From NCBI RefSeq assembly GCF_008801405.1, contig NZ_VZPV01000001.1:1116001-1180000 (forward strand): a stretch of DNA of 64,000 bases. The letters run 5' to 3'. This DNA comes from Ralstonia insidiosa (GTDB taxonomy: Bacteria; Pseudomonadota; Gammaproteobacteria; Burkholderiales; Burkholderiaceae). The notes beneath the pieces were generated by a model that was given only the letters and a program-made list of their open reading frames with translations, had not been told where the DNA came from and did not search any database. The number at the start of each line of letters is the position of its first letter. Position 1 is the stretch's first letter. The position numbers and the translations under genes were made by a program. Positions 17,092 to 25,952 of this stretch are shown here, in pieces.

Positions 17092-17290
17092 GTTGTCTCC
17101 TGTTTTCGTAGGTCGTCCCGCTGGGCATGGACACGACAACGCAAAGCAATCGCCCGCGGAATTGTGAACGATTGTGGAAAGCGAAACTTACTGCGTTCTG
17201 ACACGAACGCCCTGTCAACAGGGCAATTTCGTCGGGGTATACACGAGGATGTGCGCGTTGCGTTGCAGCGCAATTCGCTGCTTCAGCGCA

Positions 17291-17596
17291 TCAAATGGAA
17301 GGCGGTGGAGTGGGCTCAGCGGCTTCGTGCTGCGATGCCTCGTCATCCTGCGATGCAGCATCCGCTGCGCGGTTGGTGCGCCACGCATACAGCACGGTGA
17401 TCAGCACGTAGACGATGGGTGCGCCCTGGCCCGCCACCCAGTAAGCGAATGGCCAACCGAAGAAGCGCATCGACAGATCACGCGCGAAGAATGCCACCAC
17501 ATAGGTGACGACAAACCACACCCCCAACAGCGCGGCGATCCAGCGCATGTTGGCGACCCAGCGTCGGCGTGCGGGTGTTCCGGGCGTGATGCTCAT
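17291..17596 (-). CDS. DUF4212 protein, putative sodium:solute symporter small subunit
   Basis: 101 residues with two membrane helices (AALLGVWFVVTYVVAFFARD and APIVYVLITVLYAWRTNR) joined by FFGWPFAYWVAGQG, the signature of the DUF4212 small subunit normally encoded right before a large sodium:solute symporter. The C-terminus is Ala/Glu/Pro-rich. No large subunit follows: the next gene is the MHS transporter, 200 bp away. Its start overlaps the stop of the upstream sensor kinase by four bases, so it is translated with the two-component system. Family call is moderately firm; the partner is missing or elsewhere. Confidence 0.72.
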   Translation of the reverse strand: MSITPGTPARRRWVANMRWIAALLGVWFVVTYVVAFFARDLSMRFFGWPFAYWVAGQGAPIVYVLITVLYAWRTNRAADAASQDDEASQHEAAEPTPPPSI

Positions 17597-19152
17597 GCGG
17601 TGGTGTCCCCATCGGGTGCGCTGCGATGCAGCGTGATGCGAAAGCGCGCGCCCGCCAGGCGTGGCGATGCCTGGTAGACGTTGTCGAGCACCTCGATGTC
17701 GCCGCCGTGCTGCTGCACGATCTCACGCACGATGGCCAGGCCCAGCCCGCTGCCCTCGGCCTGCGTGCCGAGAATGCGATAGAAGCGCTGCATCACGCGT
17801 TCACGTTCCGCCACGGGGATGCCGGGGCCGGTGTCGTCCACGTCAATGAAGACGAATGGCTCGAACGGTGCCGTGGTCACGCGCACCGTGACATGGCCGC
17901 CGTCAGGCGTGTAGCGGATGGCGTTGTCGAGCAGGTTGTTGAGCATCTCGGCCAGCATCGTCGCGTTGCCGGACGTCATGACCGGCGGTCCGGGCTCTTC
18001 GAAGCCGAGGTCGATCTGCTTGGCCCACGCCTTCTGCAGCCAGTCGGCCACCACCTGCCGCGACAGCGCACAGATGTCGAGCGGCACCAGGACATCGGTC
18101 GCGCCCATGTTCTCCATGCGCGCCAGCGAGAGCAGTTGCTTGACGAGGTGCGCCGTGCGGTCCGAGCTGTCGGCGATGTGGGCGAGCGTGCGGCGCAACT
18201 CGTCGGGCGACTGTTCGCGCTGGGCCAACTCGGCTTGCATGCGCAGGCCGGCCAGCGGCGTTTTCATCTGATGCGCGGCATCGGCAATGAAACGCTTCTG
18301 CGTCTGCACGGATTGCTCCAGCCGCCCGAGCAGGTCGTTGAACGATGCCACCAGCGGTGTCAGTTCCTGCGGTGCGGCGCCTTCGTCAATGGGGCTGGTA
18401 TCGCCCGGGTTGCGCGCGCGAATGCGCTCCTGAATCGCATTGAGCGGCGCCAGCCCGCGCGTGAGCCCGAACCACACCAGGATGACCGCCAGCGGCAGGA
18501 TCACGAACTGCGGCAGGATCACGCCCTTGATGATTTCGTTGGCCAGTTGCGCACGCTTGTCGAGCGTTTCTGCCACCTGCACCAGCGCGGGTTTGCCGCC
18601 GGTCATGCCGGGGCGCTGCACAAACGTATACGCCACGCGGATCTCTGCGCCATGGATATGGTCGTCGCGCAATTGCACGAGGCTGCCGGCATTGGCGTCT
18701 TCTTCCGGGGGGAGCGGCAGGTCGCGATCGCCCGAGACGAACTCGCCGCTCTCGCCGAGCACCTGGTAATAGATGTTGTCGGTCTCATCCGCGCGCAGGA
18801 TCTCGCGCGCGGAGATCGGCAATTGCAGCGTCACGCGCCCGTTCACTTCGCGCAGTTGCTGGCTGAGCACGATGGCGCTTGATTCCAGCGCGCGGTCGTA
18901 GGGCGCATTCGCAATGGACTTGGCCACAAGGTACGTCACCGCAATGCTCATCGGCCAGAGCAGCAACAGTGGCGCGAGCATCCAGTCGAGAATCTCGCCA
19001 AACAGCGATCGGGCGACGGGCCCGGTGGCGTCGTCTTCGAGGTGGGGGAGGGTATCGGCGAGGTCGCGGTCGTCAGCCTGGGGGGCAACGCCGGGGCGCG
19101 GTGCGCGCGGTATCCGGTGGCGACGCCACGGCCAGGCCAGCCGATCAGCCAT
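17593..19152 (-). CDS. TctE-like sensor histidine kinase
   Basis: 519 residues. A cytoplasmic Pro/Arg-rich start is followed by a helix at WMLAPLLLLWPMSIAVTYLV, an extracytoplasmic 2CSK_N-type sensor (PYDRALESSAIVLSQQL and onward), a second helix (VILPQFVILPLAVILVWFGL), HAMP, the H-box DAAHQMKTPLAGLR, N-box NNLLDNAIRYTPDGG and G-boxes DTGPGIP and GSGLGLAIV. This layout is TctE-like (tricarboxylate sensing). The true start is ATG 19152, overlapping the regulator stop by eight bases; the longer frame upstream is the response regulator in another frame. It probably controls a carboxylate transporter, plausibly the MHS gene downstream. Confidence 0.9.
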   Translation of the reverse strand: MADRLAWPWRRHRIPRAPRPGVAPQADDRDLADTLPHLEDDATGPVARSLFGEILDWMLAPLLLLWPMSIAVTYLVAKSIANAPYDRALESSAIVLSQQLREVNGRVTLQLPISAREILRADETDNIYYQVLGESGEFVSGDRDLPLPPEEDANAGSLVQLRDDHIHGAEIRVAYTFVQRPGMTGGKPALVQVAETLDKRAQLANEIIKGVILPQFVILPLAVILVWFGLTRGLAPLNAIQERIRARNPGDTSPIDEGAAPQELTPLVASFNDLLGRLEQSVQTQKRFIADAAHQMKTPLAGLRMQAELAQREQSPDELRRTLAHIADSSDRTAHLVKQLLSLARMENMGATDVLVPLDICALSRQVVADWLQKAWAKQIDLGFEEPGPPVMTSGNATMLAEMLNNLLDNAIRYTPDGGHVTVRVTTAPFEPFVFIDVDDTGPGIPVAERERVMQRFYRILGTQAEGSGLGLAIVREIVQQHGGDIEVLDNVYQASPRLAGARFRITLHRSAPDGDTTA

Positions 19153-19852
19153 GGGCGGTGGCTGAGGTGGCGGGGGCGGCAGCGCGCTCCAGGCAATAGC
19201 CCAACCCGCGCACGGTGGCAATGCGGATGCCCTCCACCTCGATCTTCTTGCGCAAGCGGTGGACGTACACCTCGATGGCGTTGTTGCTGACCTCTTCGCC
19301 CCAGCCGCACAGGTGGTCGACCAGTTGCTCCTTCGACACCAGCCGGCCCGCGCGCGCCAGCAGGATCTCCAGCAGCCCGATCTCACGCGCCGACAGGTCG
19401 ATCATCTGGTCATGGATATAGGCGATGCGGCCGACCTGGTCGAACGCCAGCGGGCCGTGCCGGACGAGCGTGGCGCCGCCGCCCGTGCCGCGCCGGACCA
19501 GCGCACGCACGCGTGCCTCCAGTTCGGACAGGGCGAAGGGCTTGGCCATGTAGTCGTCGGCGCCCAGATCCAGGCCCTTGACGCGGTCTTCCACGCTGTC
19601 TGCGGCGGTCAGGATCAGCACCGGCAGCATGGCCCCGCGCGAACGCAGGCGTCGGAGCACCTCCAGCCCTGACAGGCGCGGCAACCCCACGTCGAGGATC
19701 AGAAGGTCATAGGTCTGGGCCGTTTGCGTGGCAAGCGCCGCGTCGGCGGCGGCCCCGTCTTCGGCCCGGTCGACGGCATAGCCGGCCTGGCGCAGCGAAC
19801 GGGTCAGCCCGTCGGCCAGGGTGGCGTCGTCTTCGGCTATCAGGATGCGCAT
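19145..19852 (-). CDS. OmpR-family response regulator (TctD-like)
   Basis: 235 residues. The receiver domain shows EDD near residues 7-9, the phospho-acceptor in LLILDVGLPRL, Thr in VLILTAAD and Lys in MAKPFALSEL. The C-terminal winged helix has LSAREIGLLEILL and the recognition region SNNAIEVYVHRLRKKI. It precedes and overlaps its kinase. It is divergent from recA, separated by 281 bp. The trailing Ala/Thr-rich tail is unimportant. Confidence 0.92.
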   Translation of the reverse strand: MRILIAEDDATLADGLTRSLRQAGYAVDRAEDGAAADAALATQTAQTYDLLILDVGLPRLSGLEVLRRLRSRGAMLPVLILTAADSVEDRVKGLDLGADDYMAKPFALSELEARVRALVRRGTGGGATLVRHGPLAFDQVGRIAYIHDQMIDLSAREIGLLEILLARAGRLVSKEQLVDHLCGWGEEVSNNAIEVYVHRLRKKIEVEGIRIATVRGLGYCLERAAAPATSATAHG

Positions 19853-19961
19853 GCGTGTCTCCCCGCGATGCTGAGCAGGGTGTCTGGCCTGCCCATCCCG
19901 CCCGCTACATTATTTTCACGCGTGTTGTTGCGCAATCGCTGCGCTGGAGGCTTGTCAAAAC

Positions 19962-19981
19962 CACTGGTTTTTTATACAGTA
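19962..19981. promoter_or_regulatory. SOS (LexA) box upstream of recA
   Basis: CACTGGTTTTTTATACAGTA fits the LexA consensus TACTG-N10-CAGTA except at the first base. It lies about 150 bp before the recA ATG, where LexA would cover the promoter. Confidence 0.8.
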
Positions 19982-20133
19982 CTCCGAACTCGCGGTGCTG
20001 TAGTCTTGGCGGCGCTAAAGTATCGAGATTGGTTCCAGCGTCAGGCCGTGCAGCGGATCTGCTGTTGCGAACAAACGCAGGAATCATCGGCCCTTGCGGC
20101 CCATTTATACACCAAATCGCACGAAGGACGACC

Positions 20134-21195
20134 ATGGAAGACGGCAAGAAGGCAGCCACGATGAGCGCAGAAAAGCAGAAGGCGCTGGCTGCCGCGCTCG
20201 CGCAGATCGAAAAGCAGTTCGGCAAGGGCTCCATCATGAAGATGGGCGATGCCGAGGTGGAGCTGGTCCAGGTCGTGTCCACGGGCTCGCTGGGGCTGGA
20301 CGTGGCGCTGGGCGTCGGTGGTCTGCCGCGCGGCCGCGTGATTGAAATCTATGGTCCGGAATCGTCCGGTAAGACCACGCTGACGCTGCAAGTGGTTGCT
20401 GAGATGCAGAAGCTGGGCGGCACCTGCGCATTCATTGACGCAGAACATGCACTGGACGTCACTTACGCTGACAAGATTGGCGTGAGCGTGCCGGACCTGC
20501 TGATCTCCCAGCCCGACACCGGTGAACAGGCCCTGGAAATTGCTGATGCGCTGGTGCGCTCGGGTTCGGTCGACCTGATCGTCATCGACTCGGTGGCCGC
20601 GCTGGTGCCGAAGGCTGAAATCGAAGGCGAAATGGGCGACGCGCTGCCCGGCTTGCAAGCCCGTCTGATGAGCCAGGCCCTGCGCAAGCTGACCGGCACC
20701 ATCAAGAAGACCAACTGCATGGTTATCTTCATCAACCAGATCCGGATGAAGATCGGCGTGATGTTCGGCTCGCCGGAAACCACCACGGGCGGTAACGCGC
20801 TCAAGTTCTACGCGTCGGTGCGTCTGGATATCCGCCGCATCGGCTCGATCAAGAAGGGCGATGACGTGGTCGGCAACGAAACTAAGGTCAAGGTTGTGAA
20901 GAACAAGGTGGCGCCGCCGTTCCGCGAAGCCATCTTCGACATCCTCTACGGCCAAGGCGTGTCGCGCGAAGGCGAAATCATCGACCTGGGCGTCGAGGCC
21001 AAGATCGTCGAGAAGTCCGGCGCCTGGTACAGCTACGGCGGCGAGCGCATCGGCCAAGGCCGCGACAACTGCCGCGAATACCTGCGCGAGAACCCTGACT
21101 TGGCCCGCGACATCGAGAACAAGGTTCGCGAAGCACTGGGCGTGACACCAATGAGTGCTGTCGTGGCGGCCGCAGTCGAGGTCGAGGAAGAGTAA
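20134..21195 (+). CDS. recA: Recombinase RecA
   Basis: 353 residues, the usual RecA length. The Walker A motif GPESSGKTTL (near residue 75), Walker B region VDLIVIDSVAALVPK, loop motif MSQALRKLTG and NQIRMKIGVMFGSPETTTGG are all present and intact. It binds single-stranded DNA, performs strand exchange and drives LexA self-cleavage. The ATG at 20134 starts MEDGKKAATMSAEKQKAL; the longer frame upstream runs through the promoter. recX follows with a terminator between them. Confidence 0.98.
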   Translation: MEDGKKAATMSAEKQKALAAALAQIEKQFGKGSIMKMGDAEVELVQVVSTGSLGLDVALGVGGLPRGRVIEIYGPESSGKTTLTLQVVAEMQKLGGTCAFIDAEHALDVTYADKIGVSVPDLLISQPDTGEQALEIADALVRSGSVDLIVIDSVAALVPKAEIEGEMGDALPGLQARLMSQALRKLTGTIKKTNCMVIFINQIRMKIGVMFGSPETTTGGNALKFYASVRLDIRRIGSIKKGDDVVGNETKVKVVKNKVAPPFREAIFDILYGQGVSREGEIIDLGVEAKIVEKSGAWYSYGGERIGQGRDNCREYLRENPDLARDIENKVREALGVTPMSAVVAAAVEVEEE

Positions 21196-21241
21196 TTGGG
21201 TTGGCCGCCGGCGCAGATTGGCGGCTCTATCGAGCTTCATA

Positions 21242-21274
21242 CGCCTGCCGTTCCCCAACGGCGGGCGTTTTTCT
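21242..21274 (+). terminator. Terminator/attenuator between recA and recX
   Basis: 9-base stem CGCCTGCCG / CGGCGGGCG (one G-T pair), then a T-rich tail. It limits read-through to recX, so RecX is made at lower level than RecA. Confidence 0.75.
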
Positions 21275-21291
21275 TTGGGGTGTGAAGCCAC

Positions 21292-21771
21292 ATGCCGTTG
21301 CCCCGTCAACCGCTATCACTCAAGGCGCGCGCGCTGGGCTATTTGTCCCGGCGCGAGCATAGCCGTGCCGAACTGCGCCGCAAGCTGGCACCGCATGCGG
21401 AATCTGCGGAGGAAGTGGATGCGCTGCTGGACTGGCTGGAAGGCGAGAATTGGCTGTCCAATGCACGCTTCGCTGAAAGCGTGGTGCACCGCCGGGCGAG
21501 CCGCTACGGTACCGCCCGGCTGATGCAGGAACTGAAAACGCACCAACTCGGCGAAGAAACGCTGGGTGAGGTGAAGGCCCAACTGCAGAGTACCGAGGTA
21601 GCGCGGGCCAAGGCACTTTGGGATAAGCGCTTCGGCCGCACACCGGCTGATCTGGCCGAGCGTGCCAAGCAAGTCCGCTACATGATGGCGCGCGGATTCT
21701 CTCGTTCGGTGGTCTCGCGCATCATTTCGGGCGCAGATGAATTGCTGGATGGCGGTGATGAATCCGACTGA
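21292..21771 (+). CDS. recX: Regulatory protein RecX
   Basis: 159 residues. LKARALGYLSRREHSRAELRRKL is the first RecX helical repeat (shown here as LKARALGYLSRREHS and onward), followed by LLDWLEGENWLSNARFAESVV, and AKQVRYMMARGFSRSVVSRII near the end. It binds and inhibits RecA filaments. It is the downstream partner of recA, 96 bp after it. Confidence 0.93.
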   Translation: MPLPRQPLSLKARALGYLSRREHSRAELRRKLAPHAESAEEVDALLDWLEGENWLSNARFAESVVHRRASRYGTARLMQELKTHQLGEETLGEVKAQLQSTEVARAKALWDKRFGRTPADLAERAKQVRYMMARGFSRSVVSRIISGADELLDGGDESD

Positions 21772-22059
21772 ACGTCGGCGATCTCTCGACAATTTGCGCG
21801 GACAATCCGTTTGCGTGCCGATCCAAGAGGTTGCACCTCAGGCGGTCGTTGCAACCCATCCAGCACCGCATTGCAGCATACGACGCAGTACAGTCGTAAC
21901 GACGTGTTAAAATCCAAGTCTTTGATACCGTCCTCTACTTCGGTTGCAGGACGGGTTGTGTTCGTGTGTGGCGGCTGATGCGCTGCTGCAGACGTCCCGT
22001 AGGCGATGCGCGAGATCCGCGTGCGCCGCCTCCATCGGTCCTATCGGTCTGTCTGGTCC
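21772..22059. other. Intergenic region between recX and the DUF2889 gene
   Basis: 288 bp with no convincing gene. A 7-base dyad CCGTCCT / AGGACGG (21928-21954) lies after TAAAAT at 21908-21913; the promoter of the next gene is probably here, but no good -35 is visible. Confidence 0.35.
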
Positions 22060-22686
22060 ATGCCTCTGTCTGCTCCCGTCCCGCGCGTCATGCGCCACCG
22101 CCGTGCCATCACGGTGGAGGCCTATTTGCGGGAAGACGGCCTGTGGGACATCGAAGCGCGCCTGACCGACACCAAGCCTCGCGATATCCCGCTGGCCAGC
22201 GGCGGCGTCCGCCCGGAAGGCCAGCCGCTGCATGACCTGTGGCTGCGCGTGACCATCGATACCCGCATGAACGTCGTGGACGCTGAAGCGTGCTCCGACT
22301 GGGTGCCGTACCCCACACATTGCGACACCATCGGTCCGGCCTACCGCAAGCTCATCGGCCTGAACCTGATGAAGGGTTTTCGAAAGGCCTCGCGTGAGAG
22401 ACTTGGCGGCGTGGCGGGCTGTACGCACCTGACCGAGCTGTGCGGCGTGCTGCCGACTGCCGCCATCCAGGCGTTTGCGGGCGATGTCTTTCCGGTGCGC
22501 GACAACTCCAACGACCTCCGACCGATCGAGCCCGACGAAAAGCCGCCTTACCAACTCCACGGCTGCCATGCCCTGCACTTCGAGGGCGAGGTGGTCCGTA
22601 AGCATTATCCGCGCTGGTATGCCTACCAGCCCGAGACCAAGATCCAACCGCCACGCACCGAGCTGTCGCCAGAGCCCTCGTCCTGA
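22060..22686 (+). CDS. DUF2889 domain protein
   Basis: 208 residues, cytosolic. The N-terminus MPLSAPVPRVMRHRRAITVE matches the usual DUF2889 start; then REDGLWDIEARLTDTK, LHDLWLRVTIDT and GCTHLTELCGVLPTAA, the family core with a conserved Cys/His pair (CTHL). Some relatives lie in steroid or aromatic degradation clusters, but the function is unproven. The longer upstream start (22006) adds Arg-rich sequence that does not look conserved. It stands between recX and sucC in the same direction. Confidence 0.85.
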   Translation: MPLSAPVPRVMRHRRAITVEAYLREDGLWDIEARLTDTKPRDIPLASGGVRPEGQPLHDLWLRVTIDTRMNVVDAEACSDWVPYPTHCDTIGPAYRKLIGLNLMKGFRKASRERLGGVAGCTHLTELCGVLPTAAIQAFAGDVFPVRDNSNDLRPIEPDEKPPYQLHGCHALHFEGEVVRKHYPRWYAYQPETKIQPPRTELSPEPSS

Positions 22687-22693
22687 AGGGCGC

Positions 22694-22716
22694 CGCGCTG
22701 CTCGCGCGCTTTTTTC
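22694..22716 (+). terminator. Weak hairpin plus T-run before sucC
   Basis: 5-base GC-only stem CGCGC / GCGCG with a TGCTC loop, followed by six T. It may end the DUF2889 transcript. Confidence 0.45.
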
Positions 22717-22764
22717 GATCCTTAACATTCATCACACTCACTCTGCCTAGCAAAGGAAACACGC

Positions 22765-23931
22765 ATGAATATCCATGAGTACCAAGGCAAGGAAATCCTG
22801 CGCAAATACAATGTGCCGGTTCCGCGCGGCATTCCGGCCTTCTCGGTCGACGAGGCTATCAAAGCCGCTGAAACCCTGGGCGGCCCGGTGTGGGTCGTGA
22901 AGGCACAGATTCATGCGGGCGGCCGTGGTAAGGGCGGCGGCGTGAAGGTTGCCAAGAGCATCGACCAGGTCAAGGAATACGCCAGCAGCATCCTGGGTAT
23001 GACCCTGGTGACGCACCAGACCGGTCCGGAAGGCAAGCTGGTCAAGCGCCTGCTGATCGAAGAAGGCGCGGACATCAAGAAGGAACTGTACGTGTCGCTG
23101 GTGGTGGACCGTGTGTCGCAGAAGGTCGCGCTGATGGCCTCGAGCGAAGGCGGCATGGACATCGAAGAAGTCGCTGAATCGCACCCGGAAAAGATCCACA
23201 CGCTGATCATCGAACCGTCGACCGGCCTGACCGATGCTGACGCTGACGACATCGCCCGCAAGATCGGCGTGCCGGACGCGAGCGTTCCGCAAGCCCGCCA
23301 AGCCCTGCAAGGCCTGTACAAGGCATTCTGGGAAACCGACGCTTCGCAAGCGGAAATCAACCCGCTGATCCTGACCGGCGACGGCAAGGTCATCGCGCTG
23401 GACGCCAAGTTCAACTTCGACTCGAACGCGCTGTTCCGTCACCCGGAAATCGTGGCCTACCGCGATCTGGATGAAGAAGACCCGGCCGAAATCGAAGCCT
23501 CGAAGTTCGACCTGGCCTACATCTCGCTCGACGGCAACATCGGCTGCCTGGTGAATGGCGCTGGTCTGGCCATGGCCACGATGGACACCATCAAGCTGTT
23601 CGGCGGCGAGCCGGCCAACTTCCTCGACGTGGGCGGCGGTGCCACCACCGAGAAGGTGACCGAAGCCTTCAAGCTGATGCTGAAGAACCCGGACGTAAAG
23701 GCCATTCTGGTCAACATCTTCGGCGGCATCATGCGTTGCGACGTGATCGCCGAAGGCGTGATCGCTGCGGCCAAGGCTGTGTCGCTGTCGGTGCCGCTGG
23801 TTGTGCGCATGAAGGGCACGAACGAAGACCTCGGCAAGAAGATGCTGGCTGACTCGGGTCTGCCCATCATCGCCGCTGACACGATGGCAGAGGCCGCCGA
23901 GAAGGTCGTGGCCGCAGCCGCCGGCAAGTAA
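22765..23931 (+). CDS. sucC: Succinyl-CoA synthetase beta subunit (ADP-forming)
   Basis: 388 residues, the standard length. MNIHEYQGKEILRKYNVPVP is the ATP-grasp start; GGRGKGGGVKVAKS, and near the C-terminus the CoA-ligase part with NGAGLAMATMDTIKLFGG and INPLILT. It makes succinate plus ATP from succinyl-CoA in the TCA cycle with SucD. The ATG at 22765 is preceded by AAAGGAA. sucD follows after 85 bp. Confidence 0.97.
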   Translation: MNIHEYQGKEILRKYNVPVPRGIPAFSVDEAIKAAETLGGPVWVVKAQIHAGGRGKGGGVKVAKSIDQVKEYASSILGMTLVTHQTGPEGKLVKRLLIEEGADIKKELYVSLVVDRVSQKVALMASSEGGMDIEEVAESHPEKIHTLIIEPSTGLTDADADDIARKIGVPDASVPQARQALQGLYKAFWETDASQAEINPLILTGDGKVIALDAKFNFDSNALFRHPEIVAYRDLDEEDPAEIEASKFDLAYISLDGNIGCLVNGAGLAMATMDTIKLFGGEPANFLDVGGGATTEKVTEAFKLMLKNPDVKAILVNIFGGIMRCDVIAEGVIAAAKAVSLSVPLVVRMKGTNEDLGKKMLADSGLPIIAADTMAEAAEKVVAAAAGK

Positions 23932-24016
23932 GCCGCCCGCTGACCCAACCATACGCGAACGCGAGCAGCGCCCGTTGAACATGACGGCGCGGCTCGCTGC
24001 ATAAAAGGATTACAGC

Positions 24017-24898
24017 ATGTCGATTCTGATCAACAAAGACACCAAGGTCATCACCCAGGGGATCACCGGTAAAACCGGCCAGTTCCACACCCGCGGCTGC
24101 CGCGACTACGCCAACGGCAAGGCCGCCTTCGTGGCAGGCGTGAACCCGAAGAAGGCTGGCGAAGACTTCGAAGGCATTCCCATCTACGCCACCGTCAAGG
24201 ACGCCAAGGCACAAACCGGCGCCACCGTGTCGGTGATTTACGTGCCGCCCGCAGGCGCCGCTGACGCAATCTGGGAAGCCGTCGAAGCCGAACTGGATCT
24301 GGTGGTTTGCATCACCGAAGGCATCCCCGTGCGCGACATGATGATGGTCAAGGACAAGATGCGTAAGGCCGGCAGCAAGACGCTGCTGCTGGGCCCGAAC
24401 TGCCCGGGCCTGATCACGCCGGACGAAATCAAGATCGGCATCATGCCGGGTCACATCCACCGCAAGGGCCGCATCGGCGTGGTGTCGCGCTCGGGCACGC
24501 TGACGTACGAAGCCGTGGGCCAGCTGACCGCGCTGGGCCTGGGCCAGTCGTCGGCTGTCGGTATCGGCGGCGACCCGATCAACGGTCTGAAGCACATCGA
24601 CGTGATGAAGATGTTCAACGACGATCCGGAAACGGACGCCGTGGTCATGATCGGTGAGATCGGCGGTCCGGACGAAGCCAATGCGGCTTACTGGATCAAG
24701 GACAACATGAAGAAGCCGGTGGTGGGCTTCATCGCTGGCGTGACCGCGCCTCCGGGCAAGCGCATGGGCCACGCCGGCGCGCTGATCTCGGGCGGTGCCG
24801 ACACCGCGCAAGCCAAGCTGGACATCATGGAAGAGTGCGGCATCAAGACCACCAAGAACCCGTCGGAAATGGCGCGTCTGCTCAAGGCGATGCTGTAA
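24017..24898 (+). CDS. sucD: Succinyl-CoA synthetase alpha subunit
   Basis: 293 residues. MSILINKDTKVITQGITGKTG is the CoA-binding Rossmann start, and VGIGGDPINGLKHIDVMKMF carries the phosphohistidine neighbourhood; the active-site His lies later in GKRMGHAGALISGG. It forms the SucCD complex with the preceding gene. AAAGGAT lies seven to ten bases before the ATG. Confidence 0.97.
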   Translation: MSILINKDTKVITQGITGKTGQFHTRGCRDYANGKAAFVAGVNPKKAGEDFEGIPIYATVKDAKAQTGATVSVIYVPPAGAADAIWEAVEAELDLVVCITEGIPVRDMMMVKDKMRKAGSKTLLLGPNCPGLITPDEIKIGIMPGHIHRKGRIGVVSRSGTLTYEAVGQLTALGLGQSSAVGIGGDPINGLKHIDVMKMFNDDPETDAVVMIGEIGGPDEANAAYWIKDNMKKPVVGFIAGVTAPPGKRMGHAGALISGGADTAQAKLDIMEECGIKTTKNPSEMARLLKAML

Positions 24899-24923
24899 TC
24901 GGCAAGGTTTGAGGTTGTGCGAG

Positions 24924-24950
24924 AACGGGGGCTTCGGCTCCCGTTTTTGT
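24924..24950 (+). terminator. Terminator of the sucCD operon
   Basis: 9-base stem AACGGGGGC / GCTCCCGTT (one G-T pair) with a TTCG tetraloop and a T-rich tail. Confidence 0.85.
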
Positions 24951-25068
24951 TTGGGCGCGACGGTTTGCGAGCGATGCAACATGCGCGCCGTGCACGACCT
25001 GTGTATAAGCAAAGACGTGGTCTCTTGCCTGTTATCCCTCTCCAACAAAAAGATCCTCGGGAACATTC

Positions 25069-25767
25069 ATGGTGCTTACGTCCAGCGCATTCTGGTTTGC
25101 GCTTGGTTCCATCATCTTGACCAATATCGTGCTGTCGGGCGACAACGCGGTCGTTATCGCCCTAGCTGCGCGCAATCTGCCACAGCGGCAGCAGAAGCAG
25201 GCGATCTTCTGGGGCAGTGCCGGCGCCATCGTGCTGCGTATCGTGCTGACGATCCTGGCCGTCAAGTTGCTCGCGTTGCCTTATCTGAAGACGATCGGTG
25301 CTGTGCTGCTGGTCTATATCGGCATCAAGCTGCTGGCCGAAGCGGATGAGGGCGACGCGCATGATCGCAAGCAACGGGATGGCCTTTGGCCTGCTGTCCA
25401 GACCATCCTGATTGCCGATCTGGTGATGTCGCTCGATAACGTGGTCGCCGTGGCCGCAGCGGCGGAGAAGGGGCCGCCGGGCACGACTTTCCTCCTGCTT
25501 GTCCTGGGCCTCGGGCTGTCGATTCCGTTCATCGTCTTTGGCAGCACGTTGCTGGTGAGCGTGATGGCGCGGTTTCCGATCATCGTCACGCTGGGCGCCG
25601 CGCTGCTCGGTTATTTGGCCGGCGACATGCTGGTCACGGACCCTGTCGATGCTGCGTGGTTTGCGTACTCGGTGCCATACGCGGATGTAGTGGTTGGCTG
25701 CGCCGGTGCGCTGATCGTGGTCACCGTCGGCTGGTGGCTGAGCCGACGGACGTTGCGGCAGGCCTAA
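25069..25767 (+). CDS. TerC-family membrane protein (YjbE-like)
   Basis: 232 residues, about seven membrane helices. Two repeated acidic motifs, LSGDNAVVIALAAR in helix 2 and MSLDNVVAVAAAAEK in helix 5, are the TerC/YjbE signature for metal ion (probably Mn) transport. I saw no recognisable yybP-ykoY riboswitch in the 170 bp upstream. It lies between sucCD and the pilin genes, in the same direction as both. Substrate remains inference from the family. Confidence 0.85.
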   Translation: MVLTSSAFWFALGSIILTNIVLSGDNAVVIALAARNLPQRQQKQAIFWGSAGAIVLRIVLTILAVKLLALPYLKTIGAVLLVYIGIKLLAEADEGDAHDRKQRDGLWPAVQTILIADLVMSLDNVVAVAAAAEKGPPGTTFLLLVLGLGLSIPFIVFGSTLLVSVMARFPIIVTLGAALLGYLAGDMLVTDPVDAAWFAYSVPYADVVVGCAGALIVVTVGWWLSRRTLRQA

Positions 25768-25805
25768 TCCGAACGAATCCCCCCGAAAGTAGGTGATGAC
25801 GCGAT

Positions 25806-25832
25806 CTGTCTGAAAATCTGTCAAGAATGGTC
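25806..25832 (+). promoter_or_regulatory. TGTC-repeat sites (candidate PilR binding) upstream of first pilin
   Basis: CTGTC at 25806 and 25818 and a related TGGTC at 25828, about 65-90 bp before the -24 element. The PilR consensus described for Pseudomonas is a C/G-TGTC motif repeated upstream of a sigma-54 promoter. Confidence 0.5.
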
Positions 25833-25895
25833 AGATTCGCGGCTAAATTTCCATCAAGGTGCGCCAGTTTTTCGCCCGAAAACGCAGTGTGTGCC

Positions 25896-25912
25896 TTGGC
25901 ATAGTCCCTGCA
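25896..25912 (+). promoter_or_regulatory. Sigma-54 (-24/-12) promoter of first pilin gene
   Basis: TTGGCATAGTCCCTGCA keeps the GG and GC doublets at sigma-54 spacing and is 40 bp before the ATG. Confidence 0.8.
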
Positions 25913-25952
25913 CCGTGGCCTCCCACAACAAAATGCCTTTTGGGGATAGGTC

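Noticed and set aside
17209..17224. Hairpin GCCCTG-TCAA-CAGGGC between DUF4212 and MHS genes
   Set aside because: No T-run on either strand; not a convincing terminator, at most an operator.
20041..21309. Antisense frame of 422 codons over recA
   Set aside because: Shadow of recA; no recognisable protein.
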